Shown here one piece after another: positions 28,595-37,694 of a stretch of DNA of 64,000 nucleotides. The stretch is from Pseudomonas nitroreducens. GTDB taxonomy: Bacteria > Pseudomonadota > Gammaproteobacteria > Pseudomonadales > Pseudomonadaceae. The stretch is taken from assembly GCF_024170165.1 (NCBI RefSeq), contig NZ_JALJXP010000017.1:62001-126000 (forward strand). The letters run 5' to 3'. The notes below the pieces were generated by a model, which did not search any database, had not been told where the DNA came from, and saw nothing but the letters and a program-made list of their open reading frames with translations. The position numbers and the translations under genes are program-made. Within the stretch, counting starts at the first letter, position 1; every line of letters begins with the position of its first letter.

Positions 28595-30181
28595 GTGTCC
28601 CAACCTTTTGAAGCCCGCATTGCCCAGGCTCAGCAACTGCAACAAAGCGGTCAGCGTGAAGCGGCCGTCGCCGCCTTCCGCGAGTTGCACGGCGAACGTC
28701 CTGATGACCTGCCGGTGCGCCTGAGCCTGGCCATCGCCCTGGGCGAGCTCGGCCAGAACAACGACGAAGCCCTCGACCACCTGCTGCATATCCAGCAGGC
28801 GGTGCCTGACAACGCCGCGGTGAACAGCCTGCTCGGCCGCCTGCTGGTGCGCCTGCGTCGCTACGACGAGGCCCACCCCTACCTGCACCTGGCGGTGCAA
28901 CTGGATGCGGAAGACTTCGAGGTACGCAACACCCTGGCGACCCTGGCGCTGTTCCAGGGTCACCTGGAGGAGGCCTACCACTGGCTGGCCAGCCTCTCCA
29001 CCTACGAGAAGCGCGCCGACACCGCGGACCTGCTGGCCCAGCTGGAAATGCTCCAGGGCATGCGTCAGGCCGAGGCCAGCAGCTTCTTCGGCAAGGCCCG
29101 GGTATTCGCCCGCTCCAGCCACGCGGCCACTGTCGGCGGCCCGCCGGGCGCCAAGGCGATCATGGAGAACAACCCGAGCCAGCGCGACGATCTGCTGGCG
29201 GTCACTGGCTGGCAGCGTATCGAGGCCGGCACCCTGAACCTGCAGGCACTGTTCGACCCGAAGGACCTGGTGCAGAAGATCGCCCCGCTGTTCTTCGAAT
29301 CCGGCAGCGGCATCATCTACGCCGCGCCCTATGAACACGTGCCCTACATCCGCATGGGCTACTTCTACTACCAGGGCTTCCTGCAGTACGAAGGCCGCCA
29401 CGCGCCGGTGCTAATCCGCCGCGCCGCCGTGCCGACCTCGCCGGACGTGCTGGAAGTCTGGGCCGAGCACAACCTGCGCGAGCAGCTCAACCTGGTCGAC
29501 GGCAACGACGTGCTCTGCTACCTGCGCAGCCCCGATGCCGCACCGGAAGACAGCCAGTGGCGCGACTGCAAGCTGGACGTGCACGAGAACTTCTTCTCGC
29601 AATCCCAGGTCTTCGGCGCCAACAAGGAGCTGTACCAGGGCCATGAAGGCTGGGACCTGCCGGGCGCCCGCCCGACCCTGTTCCGGATGAACCGCTACGC
29701 GCTGGAAAAATGGCTCACCCCCACCGACCGCGTGCTGGACATCGGCTGCAACATCGGCTGCTTCGGCATCGAGGTGGCGCAGCAGGTCGGCAGCTACCTG
29801 GGCTTCGACAACAACGACTCGCTGATCCGCATCGCCGACCGCCTGGCGCAGCATCACAAGGTGGAGAACTGCGAGTTCCGCACCTGCACCTATGAAGACC
29901 TGCGCGCCAGCAATCCGGAGCTGTTCGACGTGATCTTCTCCTTCGCCGTGCACGTATGGATCGGCAAGCCGATGCCCGACTACGTCGCCGACCTCAAGAG
30001 CCTGCTCAAGCCAGGCGGCATCGTGGTGATCGAGAGCAACGACCTGCGGATGAACGACACCAAGTTCTTCGCCAACATGCGCCACTTCTACGAGCAGGGC
30101 TTCTTCCTGCTGTACCAGGGCCAGTTGGTCGACGACAAGGTCCACCATCGCGGTTTCTGCGTGTTCAAGCGCCTGGACTGA
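28595..30181 (+). CDS. TPR-methyltransferase fusion, probable flagellin-glycan modifier
   Basis: A 528-residue protein with N-terminal TPR repeats (about 5-150, for example QQSGQREAAVAAFRELHGERPDDLPVRLSLAIALGELGQ) and a C-terminal class I SAM methyltransferase domain. Motif I is VLDIGCNIGCFGIEVA at about 379-394, with a later LLKPGGIVVIES. GTG 28595 is chosen because GGAGGAG sits at good distance and the longer frame adds unrelated residues. It lies 91 bp after the TPR-glycosyltransferase gene and is followed by a strong terminator, so the two form a short operon. A role in methylating the flagellin glycan is inferred from context. Confidence 0.7.
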   Translation: MSQPFEARIAQAQQLQQSGQREAAVAAFRELHGERPDDLPVRLSLAIALGELGQNNDEALDHLLHIQQAVPDNAAVNSLLGRLLVRLRRYDEAHPYLHLAVQLDAEDFEVRNTLATLALFQGHLEEAYHWLASLSTYEKRADTADLLAQLEMLQGMRQAEASSFFGKARVFARSSHAATVGGPPGAKAIMENNPSQRDDLLAVTGWQRIEAGTLNLQALFDPKDLVQKIAPLFFESGSGIIYAAPYEHVPYIRMGYFYYQGFLQYEGRHAPVLIRRAAVPTSPDVLEVWAEHNLREQLNLVDGNDVLCYLRSPDAAPEDSQWRDCKLDVHENFFSQSQVFGANKELYQGHEGWDLPGARPTLFRMNRYALEKWLTPTDRVLDIGCNIGCFGIEVAQQVGSYLGFDNNDSLIRIADRLAQHHKVENCEFRTCTYEDLRASNPELFDVIFSFAVHVWIGKPMPDYVADLKSLLKPGGIVVIESNDLRMNDTKFFANMRHFYEQGFFLLYQGQLVDDKVHHRGFCVFKRLD

Positions 30182-30196
30182 CAGATCGCGACCACG

Positions 30197-30226
30197 AAAA
30201 AAGCCCGGCGATTGCCGGGCTTTTTT
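30197..30226 (+). terminator. Rho-independent terminator after the TPR-methyltransferase gene
   Basis: Stem AGCCCGGC/GCCGGGCT with loop GATT is flanked by A6 and T6, so it can work in both directions. It lies 15 bp after the stop codon. Confidence 0.92.
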
Positions 30227-30235
30227 ATGGGCTTT

Positions 30236-30260
30236 TCGTAGGAGCGAGCTTGCTCGCGAA
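30236..30260 (+). repeat. REP element, left copy
   Basis: A 25-bp REP sequence containing GTAGGAGCGAGCTTGCTCGC. An exact inverted copy lies at 30903-30927. A partial inverted unit (TTCGCGAGCAAGGG) follows at about 30284-30298. Confidence 0.85.
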
Positions 30261-30423
30261 CTGGGTTTCGCAGTGAGGGTGGTTCGCGAGCAAGGGCTAG
30301 GCGCCCCCCTCGGTCCTACAGGTGGCATCGACCTGCGTCGAACTCCTTTGGCCAAGGAGTACGCCGCGAGGGATTTCGCGGACAAGGTCAGCTCCTACGG
30401 GAGCAGCGCCGCGCCAGCGGCTC

Positions 30424-30459
30424 GGCTTTGGCTTTGGCTTCGGCTTCGGCTTTGGCTTT
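30424..30459 (+). repeat. GGCTTY hexamer array (6 copies)
   Basis: Six tandem hexamers, GGCTTT GGCTTT GGCTTC GGCTTC GGCTTT GGCTTT, with no spacers. It would code for alternating Trp/Arg-Leu on the plus strand, but no gene is supported. Confidence 0.9.
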
Positions 30460-30510
30460 GAAGACTTCCAGAGAAACGTCCGCGCACTCCGGACGGCCCC
30501 TTTCAGGAGG

Positions 30511-30619
30511 CCTCGTTGAATTGGAGTTTCAGGGGTTGAGCGACATGGATGTCGCGAGAGCGGCGATGGGCCAGGGATGGCCCTTCGACGCGTGCCCCTG
30601 AAACTTCGATTCAACGAGG
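30511..30619. repeat. 25-bp imperfect inverted repeat with internal palindromes
   Basis: Arms 30511-30535 and 30595-30619 match at 23 of 25 positions when inverted. Between them lie the palindromes GCGACATGGATGTCGC (30539-30554) and GGCCAGGGATGGCC. The transcript would fold into a branched structure. Confidence 0.85.
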
Positions 30620-30902
30620 GAATTTTTCGCCTAAGCGAAAAACCGGATGGAGGGGCAAGCCTTCTTGGTTACTTCTTCGGCGTTTGGAAGAAGTGACTCG
30701 CCGAGGGGCGAAACACGAAGTCCGCGCGCGCACAGAAGCGGCGCAGAAGTACCCAAGGCCAAGCACCTCAGGCGTTTCCCCCATAACAGGACGGGGCAGA
30801 GCAGCACTACCCACGCTGCCACCCACGCACCAGCATCGATGGGTATCGCTACGCTCCACGCCATCCTACTTGGCGAATTCCTGAACCCGCACCAGGCGCC
30901 CT

Positions 30903-30927
30903 TTCGCGAGCAAGCTCGCTCCTACGA
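30903..30927 (-). repeat. REP element, right copy
   Basis: An exact inverted match to 30236-30260, lying 20 bp from the stop codon of the minus-strand methyltransferase gene. Confidence 0.85.
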
Positions 30928-30946
30928 AGAACCAGGCGCTGCGCCA

Positions 30947-31597
30947 TCAGTTGGCGATGACAAACGTCTCGCTGGCCTGCCACATGTCACCGCTCCACTG
31001 CGGGAAGCCGGTGGCCTGGCGCCAGGCGGTGGAGCAGATCAGGCAGGTGGTGATGCCCGGGAATTCAGGCGTGATGCAATCCAGCATGCCCTTCCACCAG
31101 AGCGGCTGGCGGACGGTGATGTGCGCGTTCTCGCCATTGGGCAGCAGCGCCTGGGCCGGATAGCAGGCGACGTTGAGAATCACCAGGCGGTCGGCGCAGG
31201 AGTAGATGTCACGCAGGACCTTCGGCACGTCGGCGACGAAGACGTGTTCGAGCACGTCGAAGGACACCACGCAGTCGACTTTCCGTCGCTCGTCGATGCC
31301 ACGCGCCGGCTCGTAGCGGTAGGCCGCCTCGAGGTTGAAGTACTGCATCGCGGACTGGCCGTTGTCGTCGAAGCCGGGCTGGGTCCAGTCGGAACCGCCG
31401 CAGCCATAGTCCAGCACGTTGCGAATGGCATGGTTCTGCAGGATCTCGCGGATCTGCGGGCGGAACGGGCGCAGCTCGAAATCGCTGAAGGCAACGTCGA
31501 CGTGCTGCTCATCGTTGCGATCGTAGCCTTCGCGCGCCATCTGCCCGTACATCTCGATCAGTTGGCGGCCCTTGGCGCTGAAGTTGATATCACCCAT
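30947..31597 (-). CDS. Class I SAM-dependent methyltransferase, probable flagellin-modification gene
   Basis: A 216-residue methyltransferase. Motif I is VLDYGCGGSDW at 61-71, and motif II/III-like residues appear in CVVSFDVLEHVFVADVPKVLRDIYS. It lies 50 bp downstream of flgL on the same strand, inside the usual flagellin glycosylation interval (flgL to fliC). A role in modifying the flagellin glycan or its sugar precursor is likely from position only. The C-terminal part (TCLICSTAWRQATGFPQWSGDMWQASETFVI) does not suggest a substrate. Confidence 0.75.
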   Translation of the reverse strand: MGDINFSAKGRQLIEMYGQMAREGYDRNDEQHVDVAFSDFELRPFRPQIREILQNHAIRNVLDYGCGGSDWTQPGFDDNGQSAMQYFNLEAAYRYEPARGIDERRKVDCVVSFDVLEHVFVADVPKVLRDIYSCADRLVILNVACYPAQALLPNGENAHITVRQPLWWKGMLDCITPEFPGITTCLICSTAWRQATGFPQWSGDMWQASETFVIAN

Positions 31598-31647
31598 GTG
31601 TGGTTCTTCCCGAGTGGGGCCCGCCGCTGTCGGGCGGGCCGGAATGA

Positions 31648-33243
31648 TCAGAGTTTGTTGAACAGGCTGAGCTGGCTGATCCGCGCGAAGGCCGCCTGGG
31701 CGGCTTCGAGCATGGTCTGCTGCAGCACCAGCTGCGAGGTCGCCGCGGCCATGTCGGTGTCGCGGATCGACGACTGCGTGGTGGTGTTGGTCAGCGCCAG
31801 GCTCTGGTTTTCCTGGTTCAGCACATCGATGGTGTTGAGCCGCGCGCCAATCGACGACTGGGTCGCCAACACCTGGTCGCTGGCCTTGTCGAGATTGGTC
31901 AGCGCAGTGGCCACCATGTTGCGGATGTTCAGCTGCGCCTGCGGGTCGCCGCTGGTGGAGGTATCCAGCGCGGTGCGCAGGTTGCCGATGGTGTTGAGGA
32001 TGTTCTGCCGCTCGGGCGAGCTGGCGGTGACGCCGAACTGGTCGCCTGCCGCCGGCGCCGCGCTGATGGTCATGTCCACGCCGGCCACGATGACGGTCTG
32101 CGGGAAGGTCGCGCCCAGCGTACCGGTGGACAGCGGTGTGGCCCCCTGGCTGGTGGGCAGTGCGTAGACCTCGAAGTCGGTGGCGCTGGTGAACTTGAGT
32201 TGCACGCCGCTGCTGGGGAACTGCGTGGTGTACGCGGTGTTGTTGCTCACCGAGGTGGAGGTGATCTGCGCCGTGGAGGTGTTGGTGGCGCTGCGCTTGA
32301 CCGACAGGGTGTCGGGCGCGGTGCCGAAGCTGAAGCTATAGCCGTTGACCAGGCTGTCCACCGTGCTGGCGTCGTCGCTGGAAGGCAGCGATACGTCGAG
32401 CTGGAACTGCGCACCCCGGAAGTTGATGGCGTTGCTGTCGGTGGAGGTGGAGTCGTAGGTACCGTTGGTGGTGGCGTCGCTGGTGACGTCGTTGCCGTCC
32501 TTGTCGAGGATCTGGTACTGCGTACCGCTGAGCACGTTCAGCGTGTAGGGCGCGCCGTCACGGAAACTGGCGTTGTAGCTGCTGTCGCTGGTCACGTTGC
32601 CCTGGGACAGGAAGGCACGTTGCACGCCATCGGCGTTGGGGTTGCTGGTCAGCGCACTGGTGGTTCGGCTGGCGTTGGCCGCCATCTCGAAGATGCTCCA
32701 GCCGTTGTCGTTGGTCGACATCGTCAGGTTGTCGGAGATCTGCAGCTTGAGCGAGCTCTGGTCGCCCTGGTAGCTGAAACTGCCGTCGGCGTTCTGCACG
32801 AAGGGCTGCACGGTGCTCTTGCTGCCGGAGAACAGGTAGTTGCCGCTGGCGTCCTTGCTGTTCATCAGGGTCAGCAGCTGGTTCTGGATCTCGCCCAGTT
32901 CATCGCTGATGGCGCCGCGGTCCTCGTCGGTCATCGAGCCGTCGCCGGCGCGCAGCGTCAGTTCGCGGGCGCGCTGCAGGGCGGTGGTGATGGAGTCGAG
33001 GACGCTCTGCTCCTGGTTCAGGCTGTTGGTCGCGGAGGTCATGTTGCCGCTGTACTGGGTCAGCAGCGCCTGCTGCTGTTCCAGCTGCAACAGGCGCGCG
33101 GCGCCGACGGGGTCGTCCGCCGGGGTCTGGATGCGCGTGCCGCTGGAGATCTGTTCCTGCAGCTTGGAGAGGCTGGCGTAGCCGCGGTTGTAGTTGTCGA
33201 TGTTGGAATTGAAGATCTGCGGGGTGGAAATTCGCACTACCAT
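31648..33243 (-). CDS. flgL: Hook-filament junction protein FlgL
   Basis: FlgL (HAP3) forms the second junction layer between hook and filament. The protein has 531 residues, with flagellin-like N-terminus (VRISTPQIFNSNIDNYNRGYASLSKLQEQISSGTRIQTPADDPVGAARLLQLEQQQ) and C-terminus (TQSSIRDTDMAAATSQLVLQQTMLEAAQAAFARISQLSLFNKL). It is longer than enterobacterial FlgL because of a large Ser/Thr-rich middle. GAGGAGG lies before ATG 33243. It is the last gene of the flgFGHIJKL run, 10 bp after flgK. Confidence 0.96.
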   Translation of the reverse strand: MVVRISTPQIFNSNIDNYNRGYASLSKLQEQISSGTRIQTPADDPVGAARLLQLEQQQALLTQYSGNMTSATNSLNQEQSVLDSITTALQRARELTLRAGDGSMTDEDRGAISDELGEIQNQLLTLMNSKDASGNYLFSGSKSTVQPFVQNADGSFSYQGDQSSLKLQISDNLTMSTNDNGWSIFEMAANASRTTSALTSNPNADGVQRAFLSQGNVTSDSSYNASFRDGAPYTLNVLSGTQYQILDKDGNDVTSDATTNGTYDSTSTDSNAINFRGAQFQLDVSLPSSDDASTVDSLVNGYSFSFGTAPDTLSVKRSATNTSTAQITSTSVSNNTAYTTQFPSSGVQLKFTSATDFEVYALPTSQGATPLSTGTLGATFPQTVIVAGVDMTISAAPAAGDQFGVTASSPERQNILNTIGNLRTALDTSTSGDPQAQLNIRNMVATALTNLDKASDQVLATQSSIGARLNTIDVLNQENQSLALTNTTTQSSIRDTDMAAATSQLVLQQTMLEAAQAAFARISQLSLFNKL

Positions 33244-33253
33244 CTCAGCCTCC

Positions 33254-35251
33254 TCAGATGTTGTTGATCAGGGTGTCGAAGAGCGTCTGCGCGGTCTTGA
33301 TGATCTGCGCGGAGGCCGTGTAGTACTGCTGGAACTTCACCAGGTTGGCCGCCTCTTCGTCGAGGTTCACCGCCGACAGCGAGTCGCGGCTGCCTTGCGC
33401 CTGGGTCAGCACCGCCTCGGTGGCGGTGGCGTCGAGCTTGGCCTGGTTGGCCGTGGCGCCGACGGTCTCGGTCAGGCTGCTGTAGGCACCGGTCAGGCTC
33501 ATGCCACTGCCGCTGCCCGTGCCGCTGCCGACAGTCTTGGTGGTCTGCAGGTCGATGAGCTTCTGCGCGTTGGTGTTGTCGGCATCGCCGTTGCTGTTGA
33601 AGGCCACGCCGAAGCTGTCGCCCTCCCCCGGATAGCCGGCGATGGTGGCCTGGAAGCTGAACGACGGCGTGCCCGGCACGGTGATGCTGATGTCGTTGCT
33701 CTGGCCCGGCACGATGTTGCCGGTACCCAGCGAATTGCCCGCCGAATCGTAGATGGTGTAGCCCTGGGTGCCGCCGCTGGCGGCGTCGAACACCAGCTTC
33801 ACCGGCAGGCCGGCCTTGATCGCGGCGGCCATGGCGGTGCCATTGCTGGCATCCAGTTCGCTGGTCAGGGTGGTGCCGCTGATGGTGCCGCTGCCGGTGT
33901 TGCCGGTGGTGGTGCTGGCGACTACCGGCGAGGCGAAGGCCAGGCGGTTGGAATCGGTCATGGTGACCGAGATATCCGAGGCCGCGGTGCGGGTCGGGAT
34001 CACCGTGAAGCGATCGCCTGCCTGCACCGTGCCGACGCTCTGCTGGCTGATGCTGAAGCCGTCGAATTCCTTGGGTGGATTGTCGGTCAGGTCGCCGCTG
34101 CCCAGTACCGTGCCATCGGAAGAGCGCTTGATGGTGTAGCCGGTGGCAGAGGTGAAAGTCACCTCGTAGTCACTGGTGGTCAGCGCGCTGCTGTCGGTGA
34201 TGTTGACGTTGAGGTTGCCGGTGCCGGTGTTGTGGGTGTTGGCCAGGCTGCGGTTGCCGATGACGCTGGCGTCGTTGATGTCCTTGAACAGTTCCGCGCC
34301 GAAGTTGCCGTTCAGGTCCAGGCCCTGGGCGAGCTGGCTGTTGAAGGTATCGGCAAGGACGATGGCCATGCGCCCCAGTTCGTTCTGGGTGGTATTCAGC
34401 ACATCGCTGCGATAGCGCAGCAGGCCGCCCATCTGGCCGCCGGTGACCACCGAGGTGACATCCATGGTCGAGCTGCCGGAGCTCAGGCTGAGGCTGAACT
34501 GCGACGGGTTGTTGGCGCTCGGGCCGGCGGTCAGGGTGGAGGCATTGGCGCCCACCACCAGCGGCTGGCCGGAGCCCAGGTAGAGGTTGAGGCTGCTGCC
34601 CTGCTTGACCACGCTCACGCCGATCATGTCGGAAAGCTGCAGCACCGCCTGGTCGCGCTTGTCCTGCAGGTCGTTGGCGCTGGCGCCGCCGGCCTCGGCC
34701 GCGATGATCGCCTGGTTGTACTGGGCGATGGTCTTGGCCAGGTCGGTGACCTGCCCGGCCAGGCTGTCCATCTGGGTGTTGACGTAGCTGTTCTGGGTGC
34801 CCAGCTGGGTGGAAATCGAATTGAAGCGCTGCGCCAGGTTCGCGGCCTGGGTCAGCACCAGCTGACGCGAGGCCGCATCGGTCGGCGTCGCCGCGGCAGT
34901 CTGCAGCGAGGCGAAGAAGTTCTGCATGACCTTGGACAGACCGGTGGTGCTGTCGGACAGCAGCGAATCGATCTGGTTGACCTGGGACAGGTAGGTCTGC
35001 GCATCACTGTCCACCGAGGTGGCGCCGCGCAACTGGTTGGCCAGGAACTCGCTGTACATCCGGCGGACGTCCTGCACCGTGGTGCCGGTGCCGACGTAGT
35101 ACTGCCCCGCGAACTGCTCGGCGGAGGTCACCTGCGACGTCGACTGACGGGTGTAGCCCGCCGTGTTGACGTTGGTGATGTTGTTGCCGGTGGTGCTCAG
35201 CGCCGCTTGCGAGGCGTTGAGGCCGGACAGTCCGATGGATAAGAGGCTCAT
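33254..35251 (-). CDS. flgK: Hook-filament junction protein FlgK
   Basis: FlgK (HAP1) is the first junction protein on the hook. The 665-residue protein has the N-terminal SLLSIGLSGLNASQAALSTTGNNITNVNTAGYTRQ motif shared by rod/hook/HAP proteins and the C-terminal AVNLDEEAANLVKFQQYYTASAQIIKTAQTLFDTLINNI. The middle is Ser/Thr/Gly-rich. It follows flgJ by 34 bp and precedes flgL by 10 bp. Confidence 0.97.
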   Translation of the reverse strand: MSLLSIGLSGLNASQAALSTTGNNITNVNTAGYTRQSTSQVTSAEQFAGQYYVGTGTTVQDVRRMYSEFLANQLRGATSVDSDAQTYLSQVNQIDSLLSDSTTGLSKVMQNFFASLQTAAATPTDAASRQLVLTQAANLAQRFNSISTQLGTQNSYVNTQMDSLAGQVTDLAKTIAQYNQAIIAAEAGGASANDLQDKRDQAVLQLSDMIGVSVVKQGSSLNLYLGSGQPLVVGANASTLTAGPSANNPSQFSLSLSSGSSTMDVTSVVTGGQMGGLLRYRSDVLNTTQNELGRMAIVLADTFNSQLAQGLDLNGNFGAELFKDINDASVIGNRSLANTHNTGTGNLNVNITDSSALTTSDYEVTFTSATGYTIKRSSDGTVLGSGDLTDNPPKEFDGFSISQQSVGTVQAGDRFTVIPTRTAASDISVTMTDSNRLAFASPVVASTTTGNTGSGTISGTTLTSELDASNGTAMAAAIKAGLPVKLVFDAASGGTQGYTIYDSAGNSLGTGNIVPGQSNDISITVPGTPSFSFQATIAGYPGEGDSFGVAFNSNGDADNTNAQKLIDLQTTKTVGSGTGSGSGMSLTGAYSSLTETVGATANQAKLDATATEAVLTQAQGSRDSLSAVNLDEEAANLVKFQQYYTASAQIIKTAQTLFDTLINNI

Positions 35252-35285
35252 GGTCTTTCCTTAGCGCAGTCCTTTGTACAGGGCT

Positions 35286-36527
35286 TCACAGTGTGCGAGT
35301 CGGGGCGTCGGCCATCGCGACGGTCTGGTAGACCTGCATCTGCTTGGCGATCTGGTTCACCTTGCGCGCGTACTGCGGGTCGGTGGCGTAGCCGGCGCGC
35401 TGCAGTTCCTTCATGAACTGATCCGGGCGCGCGGCGGAATCCAGCGCGCCCTGGTAGCGGTCGTTGTTCTGCAGGAAGCTGACGTAGTCCTGGAAGCTCT
35501 GCTCGAAGGAGTTGTAGGCACGGAACGAAGCCACTTCCTTCACTTGCTTGCCTTGCTCGAATTCGGTGGTGGTGGCGCGGGCGGAGTCGCCCTTCCAGCT
35601 CGAACCAGTCTTGATGCCGAACAGGTTGTGGCTGCTGCTGCCGTCGCGCTGGGCGATCATTTTCTTGCCCCAGCCGGTTTCCAGCGCGGCCTGGGCCACC
35701 AGGTAGCGCGGGTCGACGCCGATGCGCTTGGCGGCGCGCTCGGCCATCGGCAGCATGGTGCTGACGAAGTCGTCGGCCGAGGCGAACATCGACTTGCCCG
35801 GCTTGGTGGAGATCGCCGAGGTATCGATATCGGCCACCGGCACAGTGGTGTCGATCTGCTTCGTATAAGCCTGGCTGCCGCGCCAGTCGTTGCTGGCCAG
35901 CTGTGCCGGCTGGTTGGCGCTGGAGGCCACGGAGCTGTCGGCGCCCGGTACCAGGCCTGCAGCGATTCGCTGGGCGAGCTTGCCCGGCAGCGCAAGGCGG
36001 CGGGCATTCAGCGCCTGGCGATCGTCGCGGCCGGCTTCGGGTTGCGGCAAGGCCTTGCCGTTGGCGGCAAACACGCTCGGGGTCTTCTGCCGGTCGGACG
36101 CCGCGGCCGTGGCCGCCGCGGTCTGGGTGGCGTCGGTAGTGGTCTGCGCGCCGGCCTGGGCAAAGGGATTGTTGCCGGTGTGGCGCACGCCCTGCATCTT
36201 TTCCATCTGCTTGACCAGCACGTCGGCCAGGCCGATGCCGTGCCCCTGGGTGGCCAGGGACACGGACAGCTGGTGGTCGTACATGTCCTGGTACTGCTTG
36301 GCCGCCTCGCTGTTCATCGGGTTGTCCTTGGCGAACACCTCGTTGGCCGAGCGCATGGATTTCAGCATCTCGTTCATGAACAGCGATTCGAACTCCTGGG
36401 CGACCTTGCGGATGTTGCCCGCGCTGTCGCGGTTCGCGCCGGTCTTCAGCGCCGACAGGCGATTGAGGTCGGAATAGGAACCGGAGTCGGTGTTGGAGGT
36501 ACCAGCAGAAAGCAGTCGGGCATCCAC
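35286..36527 (-). CDS. flgJ: FlgJ, rod scaffold and peptidoglycan hydrolase
   Basis: FlgJ is a two-domain protein. The N-terminal rod scaffold (about 30-120, with KVAQEFESLFMNEMLKSMRSAN) is followed by a Ala/Gln-rich linker and a C-terminal glucosaminidase domain (about 245-400). The latter has the catalytic-type VAQAALETGWGKKMI and the NLFGIKTGSSWKGDS block, and opens the peptidoglycan for the rod. The 413 residues exceed the enterobacterial length because of the linker. It lies 10 bp downstream of flgI. Confidence 0.96.
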   Translation of the reverse strand: MDARLLSAGTSNTDSGSYSDLNRLSALKTGANRDSAGNIRKVAQEFESLFMNEMLKSMRSANEVFAKDNPMNSEAAKQYQDMYDHQLSVSLATQGHGIGLADVLVKQMEKMQGVRHTGNNPFAQAGAQTTTDATQTAAATAAASDRQKTPSVFAANGKALPQPEAGRDDRQALNARRLALPGKLAQRIAAGLVPGADSSVASSANQPAQLASNDWRGSQAYTKQIDTTVPVADIDTSAISTKPGKSMFASADDFVSTMLPMAERAAKRIGVDPRYLVAQAALETGWGKKMIAQRDGSSSHNLFGIKTGSSWKGDSARATTTEFEQGKQVKEVASFRAYNSFEQSFQDYVSFLQNNDRYQGALDSAARPDQFMKELQRAGYATDPQYARKVNQIAKQMQVYQTVAMADAPTRTL

Positions 36528-36537
36528 GGCGGCGTCC

Positions 36538-37683
36538 TCAGATCACGATCAGGTCGGCTTGCAGCGCGCCGGCCTGTTTCAGGGCTTCGAGGATCGCCAT
36601 CAGGTCGCTGGGCGCGGCGCCCACCTGGTTAACGGCGCGTACGATTTCATCCAGCGTGGTGCCCGGGCCGAACTTGAACATCGGCTTGGCTTCCTGGTTG
36701 GCGCTCACGTTGGAGCGCGGCACCACGGCGGTCTGGCCGTTGGAGAACGGGCCCGGCTGGCTGACGATGGGGTCTTCGGTGATGGTCACGGTCAGGCTGC
36801 CGTGGGTCACGGCGGCCGGCGACACGCGCACGTTCTGGCCGATCACGATGGTGCCGGTGCGCGAGTTGATGATGACCTTGGCCACGGCTTCGCCGGCCTG
36901 CACGTCGAGGTTTTCCAGCACGGACATGTAGTCCACGCGCTGGTTCGGGTCCAGCGGCGCGCTGACGCGCACCGAGCCGCCGTCCACGGCCTGGGCGACG
37001 CCCGGGCCGAGCAGTTCGTTGATGCGGTCGACGATGTGCTTGGCGGTGGTGAAGTCCGGACGGTTGAGGTTCAGGGTCAGGGTGTTGCCCTGGTCGAAGC
37101 CGCTCGGCACCGCGCGCTCGACGGTGGCGCCAGCGGGAATGCGGCCGGCCGACGGCACGTTGACGGTGATCTTGGAGCCGTCGCGGCCTTCGGCGTCGAA
37201 GCCGCCGACGACGAGGTTGCCCTGGGCGATGGCGTAGGTCTGGCCGTCGATGCCCTTGAGCTGGGTCATCAGCAGGCTGCCGCCGCGCAGGCTCTTGGCG
37301 TTGCCGATAGAGGACACGGTGATGTCGATGGCCTGGCCCGGCTTGGCGAACGGCGGCAGGTCGGCGTGAATGGATACCGCCGCGACGTTCTTCAGCTGTA
37401 CGTTGCCCGAACCCGCCGGCACCTTGATGCCGAACTGCGCCAGCATGTTGTTGAAGGTCTGCAGGGTGAACGGCGTCTGGGTGGTCTGGTCGCCTGTGCC
37501 ATTGAGGCCGACGACCAGGCCGTAGCCGATCAGCTGGTTGTTGCGCACACCCTGGATGGTGGCGATGTCCTTGAGCCGTTCGGCATGGGCGGCCGGCACG
37601 GCGAACAGCGCGCAGGCCAGCAGCGCGCCGCCGAGGCAGAGCGCGCGGGTCAGGCCGAGGGATACCTTGCGAACGACAGTCAT
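36538..37683 (-). CDS. flgI: Flagellar P-ring protein FlgI
   Basis: FlgI forms the periplasmic P ring. About 381 residues with an Ala/Leu-rich signal peptide cleaved near AAHA-ERLKD, then highly conserved P-ring sequence ([34 protein letters not shown] and C-terminal [21 protein letters not shown]). Three in-frame starts are close together (GTG 37692, ATG 37689, ATG 37683). ATG 37683 is preferred because it places GAGG 9 nt upstream. Confidence 0.96.
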   Translation of the reverse strand: MTVVRKVSLGLTRALCLGGALLACALFAVPAAHAERLKDIATIQGVRNNQLIGYGLVVGLNGTGDQTTQTPFTLQTFNNMLAQFGIKVPAGSGNVQLKNVAAVSIHADLPPFAKPGQAIDITVSSIGNAKSLRGGSLLMTQLKGIDGQTYAIAQGNLVVGGFDAEGRDGSKITVNVPSAGRIPAGATVERAVPSGFDQGNTLTLNLNRPDFTTAKHIVDRINELLGPGVAQAVDGGSVRVSAPLDPNQRVDYMSVLENLDVQAGEAVAKVIINSRTGTIVIGQNVRVSPAAVTHGSLTVTITEDPIVSQPGPFSNGQTAVVPRSNVSANQEAKPMFKFGPGTTLDEIVRAVNQVGAAPSDLMAILEALKQAGALQADLIVI

Positions 37684-37694
37684 CGTCATCACCC

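Larger units (their letters stand above)
30236..30927. repeat. 690-bp noncoding repeat block bounded by inverted REPs
   Basis: This stretch between the TPR-methyltransferase and the minus-strand methyltransferase has no convincing gene. Inside the REP pair are a GGCTTY hexamer array, a 25-bp inverted repeat enclosing two smaller palindromes, and a TTTTTCGCCTAAGCGAAAAA hairpin at about 30625-30644. Open frames across it are low-complexity and look non-genic. Composite blocks like this recur in Pseudomonas genomes; origin as a non-autonomous element is inference. Confidence 0.65.

Noticed and set aside
30424..30459. Hexamer array considered as a CRISPR or coding repeat
   Set aside because: There are no spacers between units and no cas genes; frames through it are not gene-like.
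30647..32167. 506-codon plus-strand open frame running from the repeat block across the methyltransferase and flgL
   Set aside because: It spans a REP-containing region and lies antisense to two clear genes; no coherent domain.
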